Below, piece by piece: positions 34,325 through 41,570 of a DNA stretch of 64,000 nucleotides. This DNA is from Bacillota bacterium (GTDB lineage: Bacteria; Bacillota; Clostridia; Saccharofermentanales; DTU023), in contig JAEWER010000037.1 of assembly GCA_023389255.1 (NCBI GenBank), forward strand, positions 62,001-126,000, in the 5' to 3' direction. The notes beneath the pieces are model-generated. The model was not told the DNA's origin. It searched no databases and saw only the letters and a program-made list of their open reading frames with translations. The first letter of the stretch is position 1. Every line of letters starts with the position of its first letter. The position numbers and the translations under genes are program-made.

Positions 34325-34903
34325 CTACATGCAGGAACAAAGGTCGCCACCACACATCTCACAGATTGAATCTAAGATGAATAGACGACATAGTGTACCG
34401 CAACAGGAAGTGCCCGAAGCTCCGCAACAACTGCCGAGAATACCACAAGGTACACAACAGCAATCCACACCGGCATTCGCATAGGGATTGCGTCTGTCTT
34501 GTCCTACGGGCTGACCACACATATCATATTGCTCGGTTGCCCGATATGCGCCATTGCTCTGCTGGTAAGAACTGCTCTGGGTCTGCTGCTGGTTATTGCC
34601 ATTGTAGCCATTTTGTTGATAAGCCCTAGCACTAGAAGTCCAATCACCATAAGCCCCTGCTTGGTAAGAGCTTTGTGTTTTCTGTGAGTTCTGTGCAGAC
34701 TGAGAAGTAACTCTGGTATAAGTGTTGGAGTTAGTGATTTGATCGTATGCCCAATCAATCTCCGCTTCCATTTGTTTACGTTCCTCTGGCGTATATTGAT
34801 TTTTAGCACTGTTTACAGACAACTTTGCCGCTAAGTAGGCTTCGTTTAGTTCTTCAATTGATGTTCCCAGTTTGACATGCAAAATTTGATATGGGTCTCG
34901 CAT
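34325..34903 (-). CDS. Degenerate J-domain-like protein with cysteine-rich C-terminus
   Basis: A 192-residue protein. Residues 1-60 look like a J domain (DPYQILHVKLGTSIEELNEAY, EIDWAYDQIT) but lack the HPD tripeptide needed to stimulate Hsp70. A Gln/Asn/Tyr/Ser-rich linker (65-125) follows. The last 65 residues hold 14 cysteines, in groups such as DCCCVPCG, GSCCG, TSCCG and LCSCM, suggesting metal binding or a disulfide-rich knob. Similar proteins lie next to DUF5685 genes in Clostridia, function unknown. AAGGAG precedes the ATG. Confidence 0.8.
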   Translation of the reverse strand: MRDPYQILHVKLGTSIEELNEAYLAAKLSVNSAKNQYTPEERKQMEAEIDWAYDQITNSNTYTRVTSQSAQNSQKTQSSYQAGAYGDWTSSARAYQQNGYNGNNQQQTQSSSYQQSNGAYRATEQYDMCGQPVGQDRRNPYANAGVDCCCVPCGILGSCCGASGTSCCGTLCRLFILDSICEMCGGDLCSCM

Positions 34904-34912
34904 CTTTTCTCC

Positions 34913-34942
34913 TTATCGATACGTTATCGATGCCTTATCGAT
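34913..34942 (-). repeat. Three TTATCGAT repeats with 11-bp period
   Basis: TTATCGAT occurs at 34913-34920, 34924-34931 and 34935-34942, exactly 11 bp apart, and each contains the palindrome ATCGAT. The set lies between the DUF5685 stop and the ribosome site of the J-like gene. Helical-phase repeats suggest cooperative protein binding, or an RNA-level control element; neither is shown. Confidence 0.7.
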
Positions 34943-34967
34943 AAACTCCTACTGTCTCACTTTGTAA

Positions 34968-35876
34968 TTATAAGCGTTCGAGCTTCTTTTCTCCTAGAAT
35001 TTGTTGACGCACTTGTGGAAGTCCACCAAACAATATATTGGCAATAATATCACCATAGTTGCGCAACGGCAGCAAACGACAAAACTTTTGCAACTGGCTT
35101 TCACAAAAGCTCAATTCTCGTACAATTTGACGTTTGGCTTCACGCAGATCAATTTGCTTTTGACTTGCAAGCCACAGCAAGAGATTAAACTCCCCTTTTT
35201 GTTCATCCTTTTTGTAATCATCCAAGGCATCTAGTAAATATACCCAGCGCCCTAAATAAAAACCGAGATTCCACAAGGCTTCTGCCAAGTAAGCTGGCGC
35301 TTGTGCAAATAGTGGCAGTTGCAAGGTACCTTGTAACACTTCCCCTAACAGCGAACCAGAAAGGTGGCTCGGATCTTTGCGGTTATAATTTTCTGCTTGG
35401 GGCATAAAAACTAGATCAGCTGTTTGCGTTTCTAATTGATCTAATCGCTTTAACCCATCTGCTAACTGCTTAGCAATTTCTGGGTATTGCGCTTTAACTT
35501 TGTTATAAGCACGGGCGAAAACCAACTTTTCGCTTTTTCCTTTGAAGTGTGCACCGTCTGCGATATCGTCCTGTGCCTTATGAAAAGCAAACAACATAAT
35601 CATATCTGCACAAAAATCGAGAATAGGATGAGCTTGCGCCATCGCTCTTTTTTGGATGGGATTTACAATGCAAGTTTCTTTTTCCAGTTCAATCTCTGTT
35701 TCGGTTAAACAAAGCAAAAGCAACGCAACAAAAGTGAAATCGTAATTGATTGCCAAGCGGGCTACCTGCCCATGTCTTCTGCCAATGCTTTTACATAAAC
35801 CGCAGTAAATTGCACGGTAAAAATAGAATTCTTTGACTAACAGATCTGCTTTAAGTGGGCGTACATATCCAAACAT
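34968..35876 (-). CDS. DUF5685-family protein
   Basis: A 302-residue protein beginning MFGYVRPLKADLLVKEF and then YFYRAIYCGLCKSIGRRHGQ, the diagnostic start of DUF5685 with its CGLC pair. The body is mostly alpha-helical (DFTFVALLLLCLTETE, AFHKAQDDIADG, LLDALDDYKKDEQ), somewhat like prenyl-synthase-type all-alpha folds with acid-rich DDxxD-like segments, but without a proven link. Cysteines at 25, 28 and 68 could bind a metal. The function is unknown. It heads a minus-strand cluster with the Cys-rich J-like protein and is divergent from gltX. Confidence 0.85.
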   Translation of the reverse strand: MFGYVRPLKADLLVKEFYFYRAIYCGLCKSIGRRHGQVARLAINYDFTFVALLLLCLTETEIELEKETCIVNPIQKRAMAQAHPILDFCADMIMLFAFHKAQDDIADGAHFKGKSEKLVFARAYNKVKAQYPEIAKQLADGLKRLDQLETQTADLVFMPQAENYNRKDPSHLSGSLLGEVLQGTLQLPLFAQAPAYLAEALWNLGFYLGRWVYLLDALDDYKKDEQKGEFNLLLWLASQKQIDLREAKRQIVRELSFCESQLQKFCRLLPLRNYGDIIANILFGGLPQVRQQILGEKKLERL

Positions 35877-35886
35877 AGGTCTATTG

Positions 35887-35904
35887 TATAATGTTAAACA
35901 TTAT
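35887..35904 (+). promoter_or_regulatory. gltX promoter -10 inside a perfect inverted repeat
   Basis: TATAAT (35887-35892) is a consensus -10 box at suitable distance from the gltX ribosome site. It overlaps the inverted repeat ATAATGTT-a-AACATTAT (35888-35904), 8-bp arms around one base, which could be an operator. No good -35 box was found. Confidence 0.5.
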
Positions 35905-35922
35905 TTATATAAGGAGATTCCC

Positions 35923-37482
35923 ATGGCACCAACAACTGTCCGTACTCGTTTTGCTCCCAGCCCTACTGGCTTTATGCATATCGGTAATTTGCGTTCAGCT
36001 CTCTATGAATATTTAGTGGCTAAAAGTCAACAAGGTCAATTCGTTCTACGTTTAGAAGATACAGATCGTGAACGCTATGTAGCAGGCGCAGAACAAATTA
36101 TCTACCAAACCCTAGCGACAGTTGGTCTCAAACACGACGAAGGTCCTGATATCGGCGGACCTTATGCTCCCTACATCCAAAGTGAGCGCTTAAACCAGTA
36201 TTTAAAACCAGCTCAGGAATTGATTGCTAAAGGTAGTGCTTACTATGTGTTCAATGAGCTCGCACCACAAAATGCTGATCAAACTGAATTGAGCGATACA
36301 GCAGATAAGGTGGCCAAGGATAAAGGGGCACGTGAATTCAACGAACAACCATTTCAAATTGCGCGTTTTGCCACAGATGATGCACCAGGTTATTTAGAAA
36401 CTGCTTCAGGTGACTTTGTGGCACTGAGTGAGGAAGAAATTGCCCAGTTGCTACAAGAGGGAAAAAAGTACATTATCCGCCAACGCATGCCGCGCACTGG
36501 CGAAACCAGTTTTAGCGATGAAGTATTTGGCACGATTACCGTGGAGAACAAAGAGCTAGAAGATCAGATTTTGCTCAAGAGCGACGGCTTCCCCACCTAC
36601 AATTTCGCAAATGTCATCGATGATCATGCCATGGAAATCACTCACGTGGTCAGAGGTTCTGAATATCTCTCTTCCACCCCTAAGTATAACTTGCTGTATG
36701 AGGCTTTAGGTTATCCGCTTCCCACTTACATCCACCTGCCTTTGATTTTGGGTACAGATGGTAAAAAACTATCTAAGCGCCATGGTGCAACTTCTTTTGC
36801 TGACTTGGTAGCGGAAGGTTACTTGCCAGAGGCAATCACCAACTACATTGCCTTCTTAGGCTGGGCACCTGGCGACGACACTAGAGAAATCTTCTCGCTT
36901 GCTGAATTAGAGCAAGTATTTTCTGCCAAAGGTATTGGTAAAGCACCTGCTGTTTTCGATTACGAAAAATTGCGTTGGTACAACGAGCAATATATTCGTC
37001 AGATGGACAAGGCATCTTTCATTGCTTACATTGAGCCTACTATCAAGCAGTTATTTGCTGATCAGTTTGTCGATTTAGACATATTAGCTGAAGTTTTACC
37101 GTCACGTTTAAGTAAATTAAGTGATCTAAAAGAGATGCTTACTTTTGCAACTACTCGTCAAGCTTTGAGCACTGAGATTTTTACCCACAAAAAAAGCAAG
37201 CTAACACCTGCTCTGAGCCAAAGAGTGTTAAAAGAAGTAGTTACCTATTTAGAAAATGAGCCAGACTTAGAGCGAGAAGAATTACATAATTTCTTGATGA
37301 GTTTAGGCGAGAAGCTAGAATTGAAGACAGGTCAAATCATGGGACCTGTACGTATCGGTTTAGCTAGACAGCAAGTAACACCTGGCGGTGCCACAGAATT
37401 GGTTCTTCTGCTGGGTCAAAAAGAAGCTACCGCTCGTCTGAGAGAGGCTTTAGACTTCTTAAACGCACTACCAGAGGCTTAG
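35923..37482 (+). CDS. gltX: Glutamyl-tRNA synthetase
   Basis: A 519-residue class I synthetase. The HIGH motif is HIGN in RFAPSPTGFMHIGNLRSALY and the KMSKS motif is KLSKRHGA. The anticodon-binding helices occupy the last 170 residues. It charges tRNA-Glu. The ATG at 35923 follows AAGGAG; the open frame begins earlier but the upstream part overlaps the DUF5685 start. glnS follows 24 bases later, so the two paralogous synthetases form a pair. Confidence 0.97.
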   Translation: MAPTTVRTRFAPSPTGFMHIGNLRSALYEYLVAKSQQGQFVLRLEDTDRERYVAGAEQIIYQTLATVGLKHDEGPDIGGPYAPYIQSERLNQYLKPAQELIAKGSAYYVFNELAPQNADQTELSDTADKVAKDKGAREFNEQPFQIARFATDDAPGYLETASGDFVALSEEEIAQLLQEGKKYIIRQRMPRTGETSFSDEVFGTITVENKELEDQILLKSDGFPTYNFANVIDDHAMEITHVVRGSEYLSSTPKYNLLYEALGYPLPTYIHLPLILGTDGKKLSKRHGATSFADLVAEGYLPEAITNYIAFLGWAPGDDTREIFSLAELEQVFSAKGIGKAPAVFDYEKLRWYNEQYIRQMDKASFIAYIEPTIKQLFADQFVDLDILAEVLPSRLSKLSDLKEMLTFATTRQALSTEIFTHKKSKLTPALSQRVLKEVVTYLENEPDLEREELHNFLMSLGEKLELKTGQIMGPVRIGLARQQVTPGGATELVLLLGQKEATARLREALDFLNALPEA

Positions 37483-37506
37483 CAACAAAATTTTTGAGGA
37501 AATAAA

Positions 37507-39225
37507 ATGAAAGATCTACAACACACTACAAGCGAACAACCAGAAGTTACAAGCGAAGAGAGTAACTCTAATTTCATTCATACCTTTATCGAAGAAGATA
37601 TTGCGCCAGAGGGACAATTCGCTGGTATGACTGTACATACAAGATTCCCACCAGAACCTAATGGCTACTTGCACATCGGGCATGCCAAGGCTGTTTGCAT
37701 TGATTTTGGTACAGCACAAAAATATAACGGTCTCTGCAACTTGCGCATGGACGATACCAACCCCGATAAGGAAGACGTTTCCTTTGTCGAGGCAATCAAA
37801 GAAGATATCAAGTGGTTAGGCTTTGATTGGGATGATCGTTTTTACTATGCATCAGACTATTTTGAAGACATGTACAACTTTGCTGTCGAGTTAATCGATA
37901 AAGGCTTAGCTTATGTTGATGAACTATCAGCAGAACAAATGCGTGAATATCGTGGCACGTTGACTGAGCCTGGCAAAGAGAGTCCGTATCGTAACCGCCC
38001 TGCAAGCGAGAGCAAAGAACTGTTCGCCAAAATGCGAGCTGGTGAATTTGCCGACGGTAGCATGACCTTACGTGCCAAAATTGATATGTCTTCTGGCAAC
38101 ATGAATATGCGTGATCCTGTGATCTACCGAATCAGCCACGACCATCACCACAGAACGGGTGATAAATGGTGCATCTACCCTATGTATGACTTTGCGCACC
38201 CCATCGAAGATGCGATAGAAGGCATTACTCATTCGCTCTGTTCTTTGGAGTTTGAAGCACATCGTCCACTTTATAACTGGGTAATTGAAAATTGTAGTGT
38301 TCCTGCTAAACCGCGCCAAATTGAATTTGCACGTCTGAATATTGATTACACGGTGATGAGCAAACGCAAACTGCGCAACCTCGTAGAAACTGGTGTCGTA
38401 TCCGGTTGGGACGATCCCCGTATGCCAACCTTATCTGGCTTGCGTAGACGTGGCTATACTCCTCAATCTATCCGCAACTTCTGCGATCGCATCGGCGTGT
38501 CTAAGGTCGATAGTACCGTGAGTTCAGACTTCTTGGAATTCTGTTTGCGCGAGGACTTAAACGATAACGCCTGGCGTGCCATGGCAGTAATCGATCCGTT
38601 AAAGCTAGTTATCACGAACTATCCTGCAGATAAAACGGAAGATTTAGTGGTAGAAAATTTCCCGGGTAAACCCGAGTTTGGTACTCATACCATCCCCTTT
38701 TCTAACGAATTGTGGATTGAGCGTTCAGATTTTGAGATTGATCCACCCAAGAAATATTTCCGCTTCTTCCCTGGCAACGAGGTTAGATTGCGTGGTGCTT
38801 ACCTAGTCAAATGTACGGGCTACGATCTGGATGAAAATGGTGAAGTCGCTTGTATTTATGGCGAATACGATCCAGCAAGCCGTGGTGGTTCCGCGCCTGA
38901 CGGTCGCAAAGTTAAGGGTACAATTCACTGGGTTGATACTAAAACCGCATTAGATGGTGAATTACGTCTCTACGACAAATTATTTACTGTAGAAAATCCA
39001 GATGCCTCTGAACTCGATTACACTCAGTTAATCAACGAAAACTCGCTGACTATCAAGCACGGCAAGCTGGAGCCTTGGCTGGGCGAACCAAATGAACAAT
39101 GTGGTGGCAGATTCCAGTTCATGCGTCAAGGATACTTTGTTGCCGATAGCAAAGACCATAGCGCAGAGCATCCTGTTTACAACAGAGCTGTGGGCTTAAG
39201 AGATAGCTTCAATAAGAAAAAGTAA
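37507..39225 (+). CDS. glnS: Glutaminyl-tRNA synthetase
   Basis: A 572-residue class I synthetase of the eukaryote-derived GlnRS type. HIGH is HIGHAK in PPEPNGYLHIGHAKAVC and KMSKS is VMSKRKL. The catalytic domain shows NLRMDDTNP and YDFAHPIEDAIEGITHSLC, which separate GlnRS from GluRS, followed by the two beta-barrels of the anticodon domain. It charges tRNA-Gln directly, so the cell need not depend on GatCAB transamidation for Gln. TGAGGA precedes the ATG. A tRNA-Gln is at 15438-15511. Confidence 0.97.
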   Translation: MKDLQHTTSEQPEVTSEESNSNFIHTFIEEDIAPEGQFAGMTVHTRFPPEPNGYLHIGHAKAVCIDFGTAQKYNGLCNLRMDDTNPDKEDVSFVEAIKEDIKWLGFDWDDRFYYASDYFEDMYNFAVELIDKGLAYVDELSAEQMREYRGTLTEPGKESPYRNRPASESKELFAKMRAGEFADGSMTLRAKIDMSSGNMNMRDPVIYRISHDHHHRTGDKWCIYPMYDFAHPIEDAIEGITHSLCSLEFEAHRPLYNWVIENCSVPAKPRQIEFARLNIDYTVMSKRKLRNLVETGVVSGWDDPRMPTLSGLRRRGYTPQSIRNFCDRIGVSKVDSTVSSDFLEFCLREDLNDNAWRAMAVIDPLKLVITNYPADKTEDLVVENFPGKPEFGTHTIPFSNELWIERSDFEIDPPKKYFRFFPGNEVRLRGAYLVKCTGYDLDENGEVACIYGEYDPASRGGSAPDGRKVKGTIHWVDTKTALDGELRLYDKLFTVENPDASELDYTQLINENSLTIKHGKLEPWLGEPNEQCGGRFQFMRQGYFVADSKDHSAEHPVYNRAVGLRDSFNKKK

Positions 39226-39230
39226 CGACT

Positions 39231-39267
39231 AAAACAGATGCTAATTCACCACTGGCATCTGTTTTTT
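39231..39267 (+). terminator. Rho-independent terminator after glnS
   Basis: ACAGATGC (39234-39241) pairs with GCATCTGT (39255-39262) around a 13-base loop, followed by a run of T to 39267. It separates glnS from the peptidase gene. Confidence 0.88.
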
Positions 39268-39287
39268 AGCAATAGAAAGGATTATCT

Positions 39288-40982
39288 ATGAAATACACTG
39301 AATTTCCATATGAGCGCCCAGATTTACAAGCATTGTGTGCTCAGCTCAGTCAATTAGCCGAGCAAATTAAAAATGCTACTTCCGCCAAAGAACAGTTGGA
39401 GGCCTATTGGCAAGCCAACGATATCTTTGCGAAGACCAGCCATTTTTACGCTTTCGTCAACACCAAATTCACTGGCAATACTGCTGACGAGTTTTGGCGT
39501 GCCGAGAAAGATTATGGCAATGAGTCATACGGCGATTTCTTAGAGAGCACCATTGAGTTCGCTAAAGCTATGCTCGAATCCCCTTATCGTCAAGAATTGG
39601 AAGCAGAGTTGGGCAAGCAACAATTTGATCTCTACGAATGTGATTTAGTCAGTTTCAAACCCGAAATCAAGGACGAAGTAACTGCCGAGCAAAAACTGAT
39701 CAATAAGTATCAGGAATTGGTGGCGAAGGCTCAGATTGAATTCGATGGTAAAACTTTGACTTTGGCACAATTAGAACCTTACACCAATAGCTTGGATCGC
39801 TCCGTGCGTAAAGCTGCTATTGATGCCAAATTTAATTATTTTGCTGAGCACGAAGAGGAATTTGATAAGATCTACGACGAATTAGTCGCATTACGCCACA
39901 CGATGGCAACTAAATTAGGCTACGAAAACTATGTACCCCTAGCCTATAAAAAGTTAAAACGCACCGACTATAACGCCAAAGATGTCGCTGGTTATCGCGA
40001 GCAGGTACTAAAACATCTCGTTCCTTTGGCAACTGAGTTGCGCGAGCGTCAAGCTAAACGCTTAGGTGTTGATCATCTCGATTACTACGATGAAGTCTTA
40101 TCTTTTAAGTCCGGCAACGCTAAGCCACAAGGTGATACCGCCTGGATTGTAGACAATGCTAGCAAGATGTTTAATGAGTTATCACCTGAAACGAAAGCAT
40201 TCTTTAAGGCAATGCGCGATAAGGAGTGTTTAGATTTAGACGCTCGTGCTGGCAAGGCTTCTGGTGGCTACTGCACCGAATTGCCTCTTTTGAACATGCC
40301 TTTCATCTTTACCAACTTTAATGGTTTACAACACGACATCGAGGTCTTGATTCATGAATGTGGTCATGGCTTCCAACTGTATAGTAGTATGCCAAAACCA
40401 CAACTGGATTATCACTTCCCCACATACGAAGCCTGTGAAATTCACTCCATGAGTATGGAATTCATCTGCTGGCCTTGGTTTGAACTATTCTTTGGTGATC
40501 AGACTACCAAAGCTAAATTTGCTCATCTGACTGGCTCTATTGAATTTATCCCCTACGGCGTTGCCGTCGACGAATTCCAGGAGTGGGTATATACAAACCA
40601 TCAAGCCAGCGCTAAGGAGCGTAAAGAGGCCTGGAAGCGCATTGAGGCTAAGTATCTACCGCATCGTGACTATGCTGGCAATGATTATTTAGAGCGTGGC
40701 AACTTCTGGGTGCGCCAATTGCACATCTTTGTCCATCCTTTTTACTACATCGACTACACCTTGGCTCAAGTTTGTGCTCTGCAGTTCTTCAACAAGATGG
40801 ATGCCGATCGCAAGCAGGGTTTTGCTGATTATCTAGAACTGTGCAAAGCTGGTGGCGAGTTCTCATTCTTCAAACTGTTGGAGATCGGTAAACTGACTAA
40901 CCCTTTCACTGACGGCACCATTGAGCAAGCTTTAACGGGTCCCAAAAAGTGGCTAGCATCTGTGGATGACAGCAAACTCTAA
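39288..40982 (+). CDS. M3-family oligoendopeptidase (PepF-like)
   Basis: A 564-residue zinc peptidase. The zinc motif is HECGHGF in VLIHECGHGFQLYSS near residue 360, with the third ligand in the downstream EACEIHSMSMEF helix. The N-terminal helical region (1-200) is as in PepF/M3B peptidases, which degrade oligopeptides of about 7-17 residues in the cytoplasm. The length of about 560 matches the short M3 oligoendopeptidase group. AAAGGA precedes the ATG, and a strong terminator follows. Confidence 0.95.
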   Translation: MKYTEFPYERPDLQALCAQLSQLAEQIKNATSAKEQLEAYWQANDIFAKTSHFYAFVNTKFTGNTADEFWRAEKDYGNESYGDFLESTIEFAKAMLESPYRQELEAELGKQQFDLYECDLVSFKPEIKDEVTAEQKLINKYQELVAKAQIEFDGKTLTLAQLEPYTNSLDRSVRKAAIDAKFNYFAEHEEEFDKIYDELVALRHTMATKLGYENYVPLAYKKLKRTDYNAKDVAGYREQVLKHLVPLATELRERQAKRLGVDHLDYYDEVLSFKSGNAKPQGDTAWIVDNASKMFNELSPETKAFFKAMRDKECLDLDARAGKASGGYCTELPLLNMPFIFTNFNGLQHDIEVLIHECGHGFQLYSSMPKPQLDYHFPTYEACEIHSMSMEFICWPWFELFFGDQTTKAKFAHLTGSIEFIPYGVAVDEFQEWVYTNHQASAKERKEAWKRIEAKYLPHRDYAGNDYLERGNFWVRQLHIFVHPFYYIDYTLAQVCALQFFNKMDADRKQGFADYLELCKAGGEFSFFKLLEIGKLTNPFTDGTIEQALTGPKKWLASVDDSKL

Positions 40983-41000
40983 GAGATAATTTAGGTTATA

Positions 41001-41030
41001 AAAGGAGGCAATTCATAATGCCTCCTTTTT
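41001..41030 (+). terminator. Rho-independent terminator after the M3 peptidase gene
   Basis: AAAGGAGGCA (41001-41010) pairs with TGCCTCCTTT (41019-41028), loop of 8, followed by TT and an A/T-rich tail. It lies 20 bases behind the stop codon. Confidence 0.9.
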
Positions 41031-41133
41031 ATTTAAGATGTTTAATTGCTTACTTCTCACTATAAACCTGTACTAGATACTTAAAAAATTATCCTGAATT
41101 CTGCCAACAGGGATGCAAAGATAAGACCACGGT

Positions 41134-41235
41134 TTAAGCTGATTCAATATAAATGCATTTTATTTTTCCTGTATGTTTTGATTCTAGTGCTTTAAGAGCA
41201 AGCGGTTCATCTTTGCCCATCCAAGTGAGTTCCAG
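41134..41235 (-). pseudogene. Remnant of a type III-like adenine-specific DNA methyltransferase (Mod)
   Basis: On the minus strand 33 codons between stops read LELTWMGKDEPLALKALESK (first 20 residues), then HTGKIKCIYIESA and a TAA stop. Type III Mod methyltransferases begin with LELTWIGK-like residues and carry LKALE...GKIKCIYID just before the catalytic DPPY motif. Here both segments are joined and the frame ends just where DPPY should begin. There is no start codon or catalytic motif, so I call it a decayed internal-deletion fragment. The match is from memory of the family, not a search. Confidence 0.5.
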
Positions 41236-41420
41236 TTAGTTTGCTATAAAGAGAAAACCTGGCTTGTAGACACAGCTAACCCTGCGTTTGGCACTTTAAT
41301 CCTCAGCACTTAAAGAATTTTATTGCAATTTCATCTCGCAAGGGAGTATAGAAGATAGGGCAAACGAAGATAGCTTCTTTTCGTTATGCCAAACAGATTT
41401 TCTCTAGTATTGCAAAATAA

Positions 41421-41450
41421 AAAGGCTCTAGAAAATACTTTAGAGCCTTT
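41421..41450. terminator. Second hairpin in the lepA 3' region
   Basis: AAAGGCTCTA (41421-41430) and TAGAGCCTTT (41441-41450) form a 10-bp stem. On the minus strand it is followed by TTATTTTG, and on the plus strand by TCTTTAA, so it could act in either direction. Confidence 0.65.
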
Positions 41451-41476
41451 TCTTTAATTAATAAACATCAATTGAA

Positions 41477-41503
41477 AAGCCTGAGAGATAGGCTCTCGGG
41501 CTT
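41477..41503 (-). terminator. Terminator after lepA
   Basis: AAGCCTGAGAG (41477-41487) pairs with CTCTCGGGCTT (41493-41503), 11 bp with one G-T pair. On the minus strand TTTTC follows the stem. It is about 70 bases beyond the lepA stop. Confidence 0.75.
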
Positions 41504-41570
41504 GCTTTCGTAGCAGGTCTTATCTACTTTACACTTTCTCAAGCTAAACCGATAAAAACAATTTTACCAA

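Larger units (their letters stand above)
40983..41570. other. Gene-poor gap between the M3 peptidase and lepA
   Basis: This 588-bp stretch has no intact gene. It contains the peptidase terminator (41001-41030), a probable methyltransferase remnant on the minus strand (41134-41235), and two strong hairpins near lepA (41421-41450, 41477-41503). I looked for rnpB, tmRNA, 6S RNA, T-box and common riboswitch motifs and did not recognise any. A small RNA ending at the 41421-41450 hairpin is possible but unsupported. Confidence 0.6.

Noticed and set aside
34393..34809. Frames on both strands within the Cys-rich J-like gene
   Set aside because: Shadows produced by TGT/TGC and CAA-rich codons; the minus frame with the J-like start and AAGGAG is the real one.
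35877..35922. T-box leaders before the aminoacyl-tRNA synthetase genes
   Set aside because: The gap before gltX is 46 bp and glnS, hisS and aspS have no leader long enough or T-box core sequence.
40983..41570. Possible stable RNA (rnpB, tmRNA, 6S) in the gap
   Set aside because: None of the conserved cores was found in either strand; hairpins near 41421 and 41477 are better explained as terminators.
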